A stretch of 64,000 bases of DNA, taken from the NCBI RefSeq assembly GCF_024139115.2, contig NC_085139.1, positions 14,603,533 to 14,667,532 on the forward strand. Reading direction: 5' to 3'. Source of the DNA: Armigeres subalbatus. Taxonomy: Eukaryota > Arthropoda > Insecta > Diptera > Culicidae. The notes below the pieces were generated by a model. That model was given only the letters and a program-made list of their open reading frames with translations. It made no database searches and was not told the DNA's origin. This document shows positions 9,311 to 21,415 of the stretch, one piece after another. Positions within the stretch are counted from its first letter, which is position 1, and the number at the start of each line of letters is the position of its first letter. Position numbers and translations under genes: made by a program.

Positions 9311-12233
9311 CAATGAAAATTAACATGGAATTAGGAAAAGAGAATTAAGCGTAATATCAAATATTTATTTATTATTAAACGTCATAAAACATAAAACAAT
9401 ATGTGGCAAGTTTTACAGACTTTTATTTCATGTTTTCATAGCAGAAAACAAAATAACAAACAAAATATTAAACGTATATGTGCTCCCAAAATCTCGATGT
9501 CACTTTTAGGCACAATGTAACCATTTCAATTCCCACATAAAAATGGAGGTTTTACTCGTCGAAATACGAAATAATGTACAGTGCAACTTTAAAAGTATTT
9601 CCCGTGGAAATTTGGAAAAGAAAATCTCGTCTCAGTTCTTTAAAATGGGTTGTGGATGTTCGAAAAGAATATCTCGTGGAAATTGGAAGTAATTTCCAGC
9701 GGAAATGTAAACGCGTTGCCTTTGAAAATTTGAGAAAATTTCCAACATAACTTCAACTTAATTTTGCGTTAATTTTGGAATATCTCACGGAAATGTTGAA
9801 GAATTGAAGCTTAAAGAGGGTTCCCTGGAAATTGGAAGGAACTAGCTTCGTGTATTCGAAGCAACTATCCTTGTACGTAATTCGGAAGCTTTCTCTGTAG
9901 TGATTCTTGTGAAAAAATGTACTCATTGTTAAATTTCCCTCGTATTTCCCTGAGAAAATCTGAAGGAATTTCTTCTGGTTATACGAAAAAAATTGATTCA
10001 AAAATGATGACGAGTGTCCCGAAAATTCAGCTAATTATGGAGCTTGACATTACAAACATATTTAGCCCGTGATCATGATTTTGCAGGGAATGATTCTGGA
10101 AACACTGCACTAAGTAAGTTGGATGTACAATATATTAATCGCAAAGCTATTTTGCCTGGGTAAAGGCATCGCAATCTGCTGCGAGATGGTAAAAAACGCT
10201 ATGTATGAGATCACAGAGTAGTAGTCTGTGGTGAATCCAGCGCAATTAGGGTAAAAGGCTTTTTATGTCAACAAGCTTTTAATAGGCACGGGAAATGAAT
10301 CGATTTCGTATCTAAGCAATGGATTTAATTAAATTTCCATGCTGGTTGGAGTCCACATATCATAAAGAATCTACGAATGGAAGAACATTAAATTGCTAAC
10401 GACCAACCAGAGAGATAAGAATAGAACAATACCAAACTGCTGGTTGGGAGAACTATCGGTTCTGCAACTGTGGCATACACCGATCTTGTTAGCACAAGAT
10501 ATATTTATTATTATTAAAACTTTCAACTTGTTCCCATGTCTACCTCGTTGTTCTATAAGCCATTTCCAATGGTGGAAGCAGAAGCAAGCACTTATGTAGT
10601 TGCATATTTGCGGCAGGCCCCATTCTACGTTTGCTTTTGTTTTCTTTTGTCTCGACGGATGAAACATGGCCTAGCACTTGGCAAACACGCTGCAACAACA
10701 AACGAACGGTCATCTTAAGCTGGACCATCCTTGGTGGGACGGGATGGTCACTTTGCTACTACCAGTGGCAGATCCGAGTTAGTCCGTTTTACATAAACTT
10801 ATCTGTGAAGTACAATTAGGGTGACGCTTATGCAATAATAATTTATTCCATTATATAGATGTACTTGCTTCAAACTTTGTTTCTTAACATAAACAGGAAT
10901 TATTTGTGTCAAAATATTCAAATTAAAAACCACCGTGTTGAAAAAACTAGCTAATTCGTTTCGTATAAGATTATTCATAAATTAGGTTATTGTAATCAAA
11001 ATTAAGTAGGTATTTTACAAATAAAATAATGGTCCATTGGATACATTGGGATACACATATGGGACATTTTTCAAATTCGAGTCACCCTAAAACACAGACT
11101 GCAGCCTACAATAACATTATTCTATCCTCCGGATCCAATCGTCACCAACCGCAGCGTATCCTCCCCATCCTCGCTGCCCATCAAATGTGGGAAGTAGGTA
11201 AATCTATCCTAACCGAGTCCAGTACAGTCCGGCCCGTAGTCCCACATTTCCCACTATCGGGTGGTCATCCTCAAAGCTACAAGAAGACGCTCGATGGACT
11301 TGTTATGTGCAGATTAGGTTCGTTCTTGCGGTTTTACACAGGAAACCCGGATGCCGTCGTCCGGCCCGAACCGGCAGAGACTCAGGCTCAGGTGGCCCTG
11401 GTGTAAAGATAATTGCGGACAGCTCAAGACGATGCGATACCTGAGCCCGAGACAAGATTTGTGGTTGGATAAGTGGTCCAATTGGGAAAGTCAAGCATTC
11501 CAATTACTCTGCGACCCGGAAGGAGCCGGGCTTTGAAGTATTAAACACTCAAGTGCCAGCCTTGTGAGAAGAGATTCATTTCACGGTACATTTAGCACAA
11601 AGCGTGAGATAGGAGCTGTTGACTGTCAATAATTTGCTACTGTTTGATGACCAGTTCCAGTATGGAAATGGTAGGATGTAGGTATTGTGTTATTCTTTGA
11701 AGAACAAAGCGGTGTGGTGGTCCCCCATTATGTGCTCCATGAAAACTAGTAAAGCCTGCATGTAAGGAATCTGTTTAGTTGCAGGTTATGTGTATTGCTA
11801 TTCAGAAAGCTTTCCTTTTTTCCGGTTCAACTTATGAACTACCGCAGCTGTCACTTTATACTTTTTCCCTGTCGTTTTGCATGGCATACTATGATGATAA
11901 CACCAAATTTCAGGTTTTTGTTTCAGTGTTTCAAAGATTTTCAGGCCTGCGGAAGAACTTTGACAGTTGCGGAAGAACTTTACGGAATCCGCAAAATGTG
12001 AAAAATTTCGAAAAATCCGCAATATATCTTTTACTTCAAATTCACGAAAGATCCGATTAAATATCAATAAATGTAACTTGTGAAATCATCCAAGCACCCC
12101 TTTATTCATCTTATCTAAAAAAGTGCATGTAAAACTAATTTTACCCATTTTGCTCTCATGCATGTCGATATACTTTTTGTTTCACAGAAATAGAAAAAGA
12201 GGATCTCTAACTCATAATGTAAACGTGATTTTT
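9311..12233. other. Unrecognised AT-rich DNA
   Basis: No gene is supported. 9540-9960 has a recurrent TGGAAATT/TTTCC theme without a clean period. The block 11029-11536 is less AT-rich and holds a 125-codon open frame (11029-11406, starting MVHWIHWDTHMGHF) that matches no family I know; it may be part of a retroelement untranslated region. Near 11950-12030 a TTTGACAGTTGCGGAAGAAC motif is duplicated. Confidence 0.5.
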
Positions 12234-12240
12234 TGAAGAC

Positions 12241-12542
12241 CTTCTTCTTCTTCTTCTTCTTCTTCTTATTGGCATTACATCCCCATACTGGGACAGAGTC
12301 GCCTCGCAACTTAGTGTTCATTAAGCACTTCCACAGTTATTAACTGCGCGGTTTCTAAGCCAGGTTACCATTTCTGCATTCGTATATCATGAGGCTAACA
12401 CGATGATACTTTTATGCCCAGGAAGTCGAGACAATTTCCAATCCGAAATTGCCTAGACCGGCACTGGAAATTGAACCAACCACCGCGTCTTACCGCACGG
12501 CTTTGTAGCCGCGCGTCTTACCACACAGCTAAGGAGGGCCTA
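12241..12542 (-). mobile_element. Feilai-like tRNA-derived SINE
   Basis: On the minus strand it starts GGCCCTCCTTAGCTGTGTGG (A-box region), has GGTTCAATTTCC as a B box, and a body with GTGCCGGTCTAGGCAATTTC and CTGTCCCAGTATGGGGATG, ending TGCCAATAAGAAG with a (GAA)n tail. This matches what I know of Feilai, the abundant Aedes aegypti SINE. A 9 bp target duplication TGAAGACCT flanks it (12234-12242 and 12543-12551). The tRNA part is altered: CGCGTCTTACC occurs twice, as if the anticodon region had been replaced by a copy of the D-arm region. Confidence 0.85.
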
Positions 12543-12614
12543 TGAAGACCTATACCACAAACCTATACTATGTTAATAATGAACAACATTTAGTTCAATA
12601 CAGTATGTATTTTA

Positions 12615-12971
12615 TTGAGAATGATTCTTAAAATCATCCTTGCATTTGAATGCTCCTTTGCATTCATGATTGTATCACTCAACCAGCAGGTGGCAGATCT
12701 TAACCTTCCGCAACTCGCTTCAACTTTCATAACACGAGAACTCGCGTGTTGTAAAAAGTACAACACTCCAAAAATCCGTTATATTGAAGATAATTCAAAT
12801 GATATCTACGTGATTTTTTTCGAGAATATAATAAAGGGAATATATACCCTCCTTGAGGACATTTTTCAAGTCCAGTGGATCTTCTGCTGGTCCTCCGGAA
12901 GATCCGGAATCAACGGAACACCGGAGAAAATAGTGAATTTTCTCAAAACAATTGCGCGATGTTTCTTATAA
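12615..12971 (+). CDS. Unrecognised 118-codon ORF
   Basis: The ORF starts MRMILKIILAFECSFAFMI, which reads like a signal peptide or a single membrane segment, followed by a mixed-charge region with a CC pair and the segment NSNDIYVIFFENIIKG. Unlike most open frames nearby it is not part of a recognised repeat. No splice sites were confirmed and no family was recognised. It could be a first exon of a secreted or membrane protein, or chance. Confidence 0.2.
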   Translation: MRMILKIILAFECSFAFMIVSLNQQVADLNLPQLASTFITRELACCKKYNTPKIRYIEDNSNDIYVIFFENIIKGIYTLLEDIFQVQWIFCWSSGRSGINGTPEKIVNFLKTIARCFL

Positions 12972-13084
12972 CAATTCAAAAAACCCTGGCGCATAAATCC
13001 ACCTTTAACCCCATGCGACACTATGAGTCAAGAAAAAAATGATTTGGAATTCTCTCACTTAGCGGCGCTAGTGTATATGAAAAT

Positions 13085-13224
13085 ACCAATTTTGCTTGAT
13101 ATCTCGGTATCCATGGAATTTAGGAAGTTTCCGTTTTCTACAAAGTTGTTCGAGGATTGGAAGCCAAGATGTTGAAAAACTGTTTAGTTTAAAATTCAGC
13201 CACAAGGCGGCACTAGTGTATATG

Positions 13225-13261
<37 letters not shown>

Positions 13262-13687
13262 GTATATGTATGTATGTATGTATGTAGTGTATGAGTTATT
13301 AGTTTGGTTCGATATCTCGGGATCTGTGGAAATTAGAAAGATGTCGTCTTCTACAAAGTTGTTCGAGGATTTTAGAACCAATATGATGAGTAACTGATTA
13401 GTTTAGAATTCATCCGCAAGGTGGTGTTACTGTATATTAGAGATCAGTTCTTCAATATCTCGGGATCCGTGGGATTTAAAAAGTTGTCGTATTCTATAAA
13501 GTTGTTCGAGGATTGGAAACCAGTGTGTCGAGAAACTGTTTAGGCGGCGCGTGTATATGAGATATCAGTTTAGTTTGATATCTCGGGATCTGTGGGATTT
13601 AGAAAATTTCCGTCTTCTGCAAAGTTTTTCGAGGATTGGAAACGAATATGTTGAGCAACTGATTAATCTAGAATTCATCAGCTATTG
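13085..13687 (+). repeat. Degenerate satellite, ~125-145 bp unit, left part
   Basis: Four copies of a unit marked by GATATCTCGGGATC, CTACAAAGTTGTTCGAGG and a GGATTGGAAACCA stretch occur at about 13100, 13310, 13453 and 13579. One copy has acquired a (TA)n/(ATGT)n microsatellite (13226-13290). The array is interrupted at 13688 and resumes at 24094. Confidence 0.75.
13226..13290. repeat. (TA)n/(TATG)n microsatellite
   Basis: An alternating TA run flanked by TATG repeats inside the satellite unit. Confidence 0.9.
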
Positions 13688-14361
13688 TAGGGGGAGATCC
13701 CCCAGCGCCGGACACCTCCCAATACCGGACACTTCTAAAAACAAAACTTGCAGAGATCCCTCCATAGTTTTATGTAGTACAAAAGAAAGCTATTGAAAAG
13801 TTCTTTACCTGCATGGAATATTAGATCCTCATTATGTAAACTTTGTACAAAATTTGAAATTGAACAAAAATGTCAAAAAATTTCATGTTTCGCCTTATTT
13901 TAGAAGGTTTGAATCAACAATATTAAAATCAATCGAATGCATTTTGATTATGTCGAGATGGTCAATATTAGTCATATATCAAATAGCGATCATGATTTGT
14001 TAGATATATAATGTATTTATGGTGCAATATCAATTTCTGTATCCGATAGCTGTCCCCCGGGTCCGGACAGTGAGTTTTTTCATGTGATATAATAGCCATT
14101 CTTTGCACCTGTTTTGTTAAACTTACTTCAATTCAAGTGTTTTTCCTTGCTGAGGTATGGGTCATTCCATACCAAGTGACCGAACCACTTTTAATCTACT
14201 TACACCGATTTTTATCAAATTTCGTGGATTTGTTTATCTAAAGGTTATATGTAAAAATCCAAATTTATTTGATGATTGGACAACCCCTCGGCAAATGCGA
14301 GCACCCCCCGTTTTTGACGATTTGTAAAAAACATATTTTTGAACGCCTCATATCTGGGACA

Positions 14362-14425
14362 TTTTTTTTTTTTTTTTTATATCTTTATTAAAGTGATTTT
14401 TAAGATGGTACAAAGTTCATCACTT
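14362..14425 (-). mobile_element. Tiny 5'-truncated poly(A) retroinsertion
   Basis: On the minus strand it reads AATCACTTTAATAAAGATAT followed by an A-run, the 3' tip of a retroelement with an AATAAA signal. ATATCTGGGACA and ATATCTCGGACA flank it as a 12 bp duplication with one difference. The same tip occurs at 36663-36694. Confidence 0.6.
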
Positions 14426-15779
14426 ATATCTCGGACAGTTAAGCTACAAATAACTTCTTTTTATGCATTTTGAAGAATTCTTCAAACTTTTTGAGAAAAT
14501 ATCGATTTTCAGTAGAAGTGTTGCCATCTGTATTGTTTTCGGGTTTTAAGTATAAAATTGTACCAATGAGTATATTTTATTTGAAAAATAACACCAGCAT
14601 CGTGTTCTCCGGAGAATTTTGCATAAGAAACTCTCAGAAACCCCAAGGTATTATGAGCCGTTCTCGAGTTACAGAGTTTTTGAATGTTATATGATTCATA
14701 TGGAACTTATCAATCACATAAGATTTTACTATGCATACCTAACCTTTACCCTTTTTGCTAGTGTTTGCTAGAGTTTTTATGGAATTGCCAAGAATTCATA
14801 GATATTGTTTTCTTAAAAGAAATTGTAAAACATGCAACTTTGAATAGAAAAAAATGTACTTGGCAACGCACTATGGTCCAGGATACAGATTTACGCGGAA
14901 AGATGAATTTTACGCCAAAACTATATTTTTAGAAAACATGATTGTTGAGAGGTTTATTAGCAGAAGATCGAAGTATGTCGTGCTGTTAGGTAGACGTGTT
15001 TTTATTTTCGGCAAGAATTTTTTCCGCCAAAAAAAAAAAAAAGAATTTTGCTTGGAAACGTGAAATAATTGTGTTTTGTAATATTGGAAAATATATCTAT
15101 GTAATGGTGACAAATGTACCGGAATATTGAAAAGTCCATGTATCTAAAACTCGAGCCTACCCAGTTAGCTGTACACAGTAAACTATGACGATGTATGTTT
15201 TTCTACTACTTCCGGAGAATGGATCGATAGTTTGGTAAGATGTTGATGGAATACAGGTACGTAATACCAAACTGTAATGTTGTAATAACTGTAACAATTT
15301 CTTCAACTTTAATCATCTGTTCACAATTCAAATCCAACTCGAATGAAGAGGGTTTAAAACAAGGTAGGAGAATGGTGAAAATGCTGCGAAATAATGAAGT
15401 TTTTCAATTTGCCTAACTAATGGTAGAGGTTTAAGAATGGATTTATGAATGAATTTGGTATTTTTTTTTATCGCGCACTGTTGTCGAATTGATTGGTCTT
15501 TGATTCATCATTAGTACGCTGTTCTGATGGTCATTTTGTATATTTTCAAATATTTCTATCAATTTTAATCCATCTTGTGGTTTCCAATCGTTACTTAAGT
15601 TTGATTTCTTTTCAAAGTTAGCACCCTTACTTCACGATGAAAAAATGTGTGAGCGTAAGATGGAACAAGCTATAGTTTCTCTATTTTACTGTTTTTAATT
15701 AACTAAAATAGAATATTAAAAAAAAGTCACATTTTTATGTATTTTCAAATTTTGTCAAGCATTCCCAAACATTGTTATT

Positions 15780-16520
15780 CTCTTTTATTCGCAAATACAT
15801 CCATACACTGCCATATTGATATCTAAATGTTTTCTAATACTTATTCATAGTCATATATTTTAGTATAATTTTTTACGTCGTTAGATATTTTCATAATATT
15901 TCATATATTCAAAATTCTCGTATATTTAACTTTATTTTCATATATTAATAAATATTTTCAAAAATGTAATTTATTTATAAATATTTCCATATACTACCAC
16001 ATCTTAACTAAATTTTCTTGAAATATTCTATGTATTTATGTATTCTCATGTATATATTATATATTTTCAAATATTCCCATATGATTTCGTATGTTTTAAA
16101 TACTCCCATCTAATTTTATAGTTCAAATTGCTGGGGCGTTGAACCATTGCGTCAATTTAGTTAAACTTTTGTGGCATATTTAATTTTTTCTTATATTTCA
16201 GCAATCTTTAGTGACATATTTTATTCTTGGATGCGCTGTTATATTTATTGATTTTTTGAACTAAATTCTAACATGATTGTGCGCATTGATGTTGAGAAAC
16301 GAATTTCAAACTTTTCTTCAATACCTCGTAGAACGTTAATCGTTCTGGTCAATCATAGAGTTGCAGCAATGATTAGTATGGTCATTCAGCTCTTGTTTAT
16401 AATTCCATATCATAATTCATCATATTGACATATTTTATATTAATTTTCATATTCTTTCATTTATACAATATCATATTTTTAATTTTCATTTTATATTTCG
16501 ATATTGTTATTTTTTCAGGC
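15780..16520. repeat. AT-rich degenerate minisatellite
   Basis: TTTTCATATATT, ATATTCCCATAT and similar motifs recur many times (densest 15830-16110 and 16420-16520) without a fixed period. It lies inside the retroelement at 14937-17933. Confidence 0.5.
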
Positions 16521-16904
16521 CATATTTATATATTTCATCTTCTTGAATGAATCTGGAACTTGAAATTTTTCAGCTTAGTGTTATATTGGCGCTTCCTCGG
16601 TTACTGATTGAAAGCTTATCTATGCCCACCAATTGCATGAGTATGTGTCTTGTGTGGTGATTGCCGTGGCTGCGCTGTGCTCGGGAAACCGGATCCTGAG
16701 CCTAAATGGACACCCATATATTTATTTTATATTTCAGCACAATCCTAAAACCACTGTTATGATCCTTGTGTTATTATTTTAGATAATTTTTATTAATTTA
16801 TTTTTCAATGTTTATTTATGTGAATTTTATTGTTTCAATCAGTTCTTCACTCAGACATTTTTATTTTTAGCAACGCACTGTGGAAACTCAATATAATCTA
16901 TATT

Positions 16905-17072
16905 CAGTGGTGTCCGGAATAATAGCAGCATAGACCAGCATATTTTCATACAAAATAGTCAACTTTGGCATGCTTTAACTTTGTTTCGCGATAATCGATT
17001 GAGCTGAAAATTTGCCAGTGAAATCTACAAAACAAAAACTGTTGTTTTTTTGCTATTATTTCGAACACTACT
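16905..17072. mobile_element. MITE with Tc1-like ends
   Basis: The left end AGTGGTGTCCGGAATAATAG and the right end CTATTATTTCGAACACTACT are inverted with three or four differences. About 168 bp, noncoding. The ends resemble those of mosquito Tc1/mariner-type elements. Confidence 0.6.
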
Positions 17073-17902
17073 AAGTTGCTATAATAATAAATATTTATCG
17101 TTATACTTAAAAAATAAATCAGCGGTGGAAAGATGGAGCGTTAAGATGAAATAAAAGAAGCGGCAAAAGCAGCTAATGACGAACAAAACCCTAGTGGTGG
17201 TAATCTAAGAAAGTAAAGAGTAAAAAAAGATTCACACGAAAACGTACATGAGAATCGTACACGATTATTCAAATGTTGAAGTTCCTACGGATAGAGGGTC
17301 GGATTTGGTGTGTTTCTTTTTTCAAATCGTGCGACAATTGTAACGTTGCAGAGATTGCAGAGATTCGATGACGCTATCGAGGATACACCTTCATTATATT
17401 CACAGCTTTATAATCCGGACAAATTGTTAGATCGTATTTTATTTATCCTAACAATTTTAACTTGTTTACACTCTTTTCTATAATTTGATTATTAACTCGT
17501 TTCATAGTAATTGCTAGTAGGATAAATGGATAGGGTGTAATGAGAAGGATCACCATTGAATAAAAGTGAGGAACATGGAAATGGTAAGATACAACAAATA
17601 TTTAAAAATATATGTATAATGAATTAAACTAAATGCACGCTGGATTCAAGATATATTATATATATGTTGAATCCGGAAGTTTGATTATGATACCTTTATC
17701 CATTTGATAAACGGTAGCATAACCAGGCGGGGCTTACTGCTAGTGATAGTGACCTCAGGTGGACATGAAATACCAGGCACTCTGAAATGGGTCACTGGAG
17801 CTGCAGTAGAAACTAACACTTTCTAACTCCCGGATTAAATCTGACTGTTTTAACAGACAGCTTTCTTCCATAACATCACTGCCAGACAGTGGGGGTTAGT
17901 TT

Positions 17903-17903
<1 letters not shown>

Positions 17904-17934
<31 letters not shown>
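17904..17934. repeat. (AC)n tract, tail of retroelement
   Basis: A pure AC run directly before the right-hand target duplication. It marks the 3' end of the insertion at 14937-17933. Confidence 0.8.
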
Positions 17935-17938
<4 letters not shown>

Positions 17939-19384
17939 CTATATTTTTTAGAAAAAACTGTTGTTCTACAAAATTGTTCAAAATAGTAAGGCCATCATTA
18001 TGGTTCTACCAAAAAATAGGGTGGCCCGTCATATAAAAAAAATTAGAAAATATTTTTTTTATTTCTCAGAATATTGACATGTTATGTTCTACAAAGTTGT
18101 AGCGCAGCTAATTCCAATCAATTTTGCTAAAAAACTTTTCTGTAGCTCTTAAGTTGGCTGATTTAGAGCAATTTTACCCTAATTGGATTAGGTGTACCTC
18201 AAAAAACAGTATTTTGATCTAATTTTTTGTTTCAGATTTCTCGAAAAAGTCGTCTTTAGGTGACTTTTAGAGCTCAAAAATGCAACTTTCGATGGGTAAA
18301 TATGCACAATATCTTTTCCGATCAAAAGTTATAATCATTTTTCTGTCAGAATTACATTTTTCATAAGTTGATATCTCCGGTTAGGGTAAACAAAAAATAT
18401 GTTTATACGGCATCTAAAGAGAAATTAATATTCTTAACTATGTCAAAAAATTGGGGATATGTTATTTTTTTATCTCAAGTTTCACCAATTGTACTAAAAT
18501 CATGTTTTTCAAATAAAATTGATATAACTCGACAACGGAAGAAGATACAGACGATATTCTTATAGCAAAACACGCGTTTTGAAAAGCCCCAAAAAGTCTT
18601 CAGAAGGTGACATCCGTGAAAAATTAAAAATGAAATGAGCAGATCATAATTCTTGTTTTTTTGAGGGACACCATAATCCTGGTAAGTAAAATTACTCTAA
18701 ACAAGTGAGCTTAAGAGCTACATAAAAAGTTTATACAGCAAAGTTGATTGGAAAAAGCTGCGCTACAACTTTGTAGAACATTTTACGTCAATATTCCGCA
18801 AAATAAAAAAATGAAAATTTTACATTTTTATAAAATGGCCCACCCTATTTTTGGGTAATTCTATAATAAGGGCCCAAGTATCCAGAACAACTTTGTAGAA
18901 CAAATTTTGTTTCTTAAAAGTATGCTTCAGACCGAAAATGCATCTTTTCTCGTAAATCTTGCAATACGATGATAATGATAAAACTTATAAAAAATGTTAG
19001 AGCTGTAGATTTTTTATTTTTCATTTCTCATGAATGTCATCTTCTGAAGATTTTTGGGGCTTTTCAAAACACGTGTTTTGCTATAAGAATATCGTCTGTA
19101 TCTTTTTCTGTTGTCGAGTTATATTAATTTATTTGAAAAAACATGATTTTAGTAAAAGTGGTAAATCTTGAGATAAAAAAATAACATATCCCCAATTTTT
19201 TGACATAATAAAGAATATTAATATATCTTTCAAATGCCGTATAAACATATTTTTTGGTCTGCCTAACCGGAGATATCAACTTATGAAAAAAAATGTAATT
19301 TTGACAGAAAAACCACCCTATTTTTGGTAAAACCATAATGATGGCCTTACTATTTCGAACAATTTTGTAGAAGAACAGTTTTTT
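17934..19384. repeat. Modular inverted repeats of the foldback element
   Basis: At least four inverted module pairs can be read: 17960-18020 with 19310-19370 (GGCCATCATTATGG); 18070-18200 with 18670-18810 (TACAAAGTTGTAGCGC); 18340-18620 with 19020-19290 (GATATCTCCGGTTAG and GAAGATACAGACGATATTC); 18000-18020 with 18838-18855 (GGGTGGCC). The pairs are not simply concentric, so the element seems to have been built by inverted duplication of sub-modules. Confidence 0.7.
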
Positions 19385-19783
19385 CTAAAAAATGTAGTTT
19401 TGGCGTAAAATTCATCTTTCCGCGTAAATCTGTATCCTGGACCAAAGTGCAACGTAGTCACTAAGGAAGAAATAGCTTTTCTGTATTGTTGTAAAGCGTA
19501 CTATTAAACTATTACTCACATAGGTACTATAGTATTTCACCTGCTATGGAAAGTTTTTTTTTTTAATTTTATAAATCATTATTTAATTTCAAAAGCTTTC
19601 GGCTCATATGCTGTTTAGCGTTACGGAGCCGAAATCTTTTTTATACTATTTTATTCTTACAAAATAACGTTAGATTAATTGAACCGAAAGACTCGTGTTT
19701 TAATCTTAGAAACATTTTCTTAAAAACAGCAAAAGAAAGACATACGAGAGGCAATTACGACAGAAGATACGATATGATTATCT

Positions 19784-20127
19784 AAAACCCTGATTAATTT
19801 ACCTTGCGGGAATGGTGCATTTCTCGTGCATATTGAAAATAGTATTTTGACCATATGTTTCGAGCCCATAGTCCGAATCAATCAAATTCAAATAGGAAAC
19901 AATGGGGCAGGATTTCCAGTAAAATGCAACATGTACTGAGCAAATCGGTTAAGGGCAAGTGCCTAAAAAGAGGGTGAAACTTTTCTGCGAACACACACAG
20001 ACATCACCTTAATTTGTCGAGCAGAGTCGATTGGTTTACAACACTATGGGTCCCCGGGCCTTCTATAAAAAGTTTGTTTTCGCAGCGAACATATAGCCAG
20101 TACGCTTAGTGTACGAGAAAGGGAAAA
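19784..20127 (+). mobile_element. 167-bp-unit element, copy C, single unit
   Basis: A complete short copy: AAAACCCTGATTAATTT start, CATTTCTCGTGCAT, one 167 bp unit, a short ACACACACAGACATCACC tract, the conserved ACTATGGGTCCCCGGGCC segment, and the end GTGTACGAGAAAGGG. At about 344 bp it shows the ancestral monomeric layout from which copies A and B expanded. Confidence 0.8.
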
Positions 20128-21102
20128 ATAAAGTAGCTCATAAGGAAGTAGACTTTCACTATGTTATCGTGGAAAAATAGTGTATGAAAAAGGCAAATCA
20201 TTATGTAAATGGTACTTGTACGTACAGAAAGAGAGGGTAAGTGATTTGTGACTATTTGTGACAAATGGGTGGTAAGAGGGTTGAAAATGGCAAAGAAAGT
20301 TGGATGCAATTTTTAAAAGAATTTTGTAACTATACACAAGTCAGAAGAAAAGCTTAATGTCAATACTAGTCGACCAGAGGAGAATTATCCACGAAAAGTT
20401 TTTATCTTACTACCACGGCAATTAAACCCATATTTCACAGCACGCAAATGTGATTTGACCACAGCCACTCTCAGTCACTCACCAAGGAATCGAAAATTGT
20501 CAACTATGTATGTATATAATCAAAATATGAAAATAGTCGACCAAAAAGTCATAAAAATGGTCTTCTTTGAGATAATGATTTTATTTTCTGTATTTTGAAA
20601 ATAAATGGATAATATTTGTCATTCCATTTTTTTTTGTATTTATTGCATCTTTAACTCCTAGAGAATTCAGATTTTCTTAAGCCATGTGACATATTGCGTT
20701 AAAGGTTGACCCTAAGGATGCCGAAGAACTTTGCAGAAGAAGGATCCTTGCTGGAACGACGATCAAAATTGTTTATTCTGCCAGCACTGCCAAACTACGT
20801 GTACCAATCATTCAACTGAACGTTATTTCAAAATTTTTAAGCTTTTAGGGCTGAAGAACAAATTGTAGTAATTCGGATTTTACCGTCTAACAACCACAGT
20901 TCGCCAGATGGTGCTGGCAGAAACATTAATTAACCTACAGGAATAGCAAAATATATACCCACATGGTCAAAAACCAATATTATCAATGTTATTTTGCTAA
21001 TACTTCATCATGATCGGCTTTGGAACATTTCGTCGAAAGGACATTCGGTCGAATGGAAATGGTTCTCTTATTCTTTTCATTGATACTCTTTCTTCCACTC
21101 AA
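20128..21102. other. Unrecognised AT-rich DNA within the nested stack
   Basis: No terminal repeats or genes seen. 20700-20950 is slightly more complex and has CTGCCAGCAC with an inverted partial copy GTGCTGGCAG about 130 bp on, possibly ends of a small decayed element. Confidence 0.4.
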
Positions 21103-21260
21103 TATGGGTCATTCCATACCAAGTGACCGAACCACTTGTAATCGACTTACACCAATTTTATCAAATTTCGTGGAATAGTTTATCTACCGATTATATGTAA
21201 AATCAAATTTATTTGATGATTGGACAACCTCGGCAAATGCAGGCACCCCCGTTGATTTCA
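21103..21260 (+). mobile_element. Second left end of TIR element 2 family
   Basis: TATGGGTCATTCCATACC and about 150 bp after it match 14156-14310, down to ATTGGACAACC and GCACCCCCG. It then diverges. It may be a separate copy sharing the right end at 23710, or an internal duplication. Confidence 0.65.
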
Positions 21261-21415
21261 ATAATCAATCTTCGAAGCGTTGTAATATTTCCAGCAATGC
21301 TTATTCTTCAGTAAACTCTTTCGGCATCTTTCAAACTATATGTTAACGTATTGAGTCAGATGATTGAATTAACGATAAAATATAGCCTCCAGGAGCAAAA
21401 TGCAAAAAAAATCTA

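Larger units (their letters stand above)
14937..17933 (+). mobile_element. Noncoding retroelement, 22 bp duplication
   Basis: The element is flanked by a duplicated stretch of about 21 bp containing CAAAACTATATTTTT (14916-14936 and 17934-17955, one extra T). It begins near AGAAGATCGAAGTATGTCG and ends in (AC)n. The first 310 bp match 55988-56270, including CAGGTACGTAAT, which looks like a splice donor. The middle is AT-rich with recurrent CATATWTTC motifs. No gag or RT reading frame is left. Confidence 0.55.
14864..19454. mobile_element. Long-inverted-repeat (foldback) element, interrupted
   Basis: The left tip CAACGCACTATGGTCCAGG and about 70 bp after it match, inverted, 19385-19454. The left arm is cut at 14937 by a retroelement and continues at 17934. 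Without that insertion the element is about 1.6 kb and consists almost wholly of inverted modules (17934-19385). It is noncoding; open frames across it are short. Target duplication was not identified. Confidence 0.65.

Noticed and set aside
11029..11406. 125-codon protein
   Set aside because: No motif, no signal or domain, and the region reads like a retroelement untranslated region; kept only as a note in the surrounding feature.
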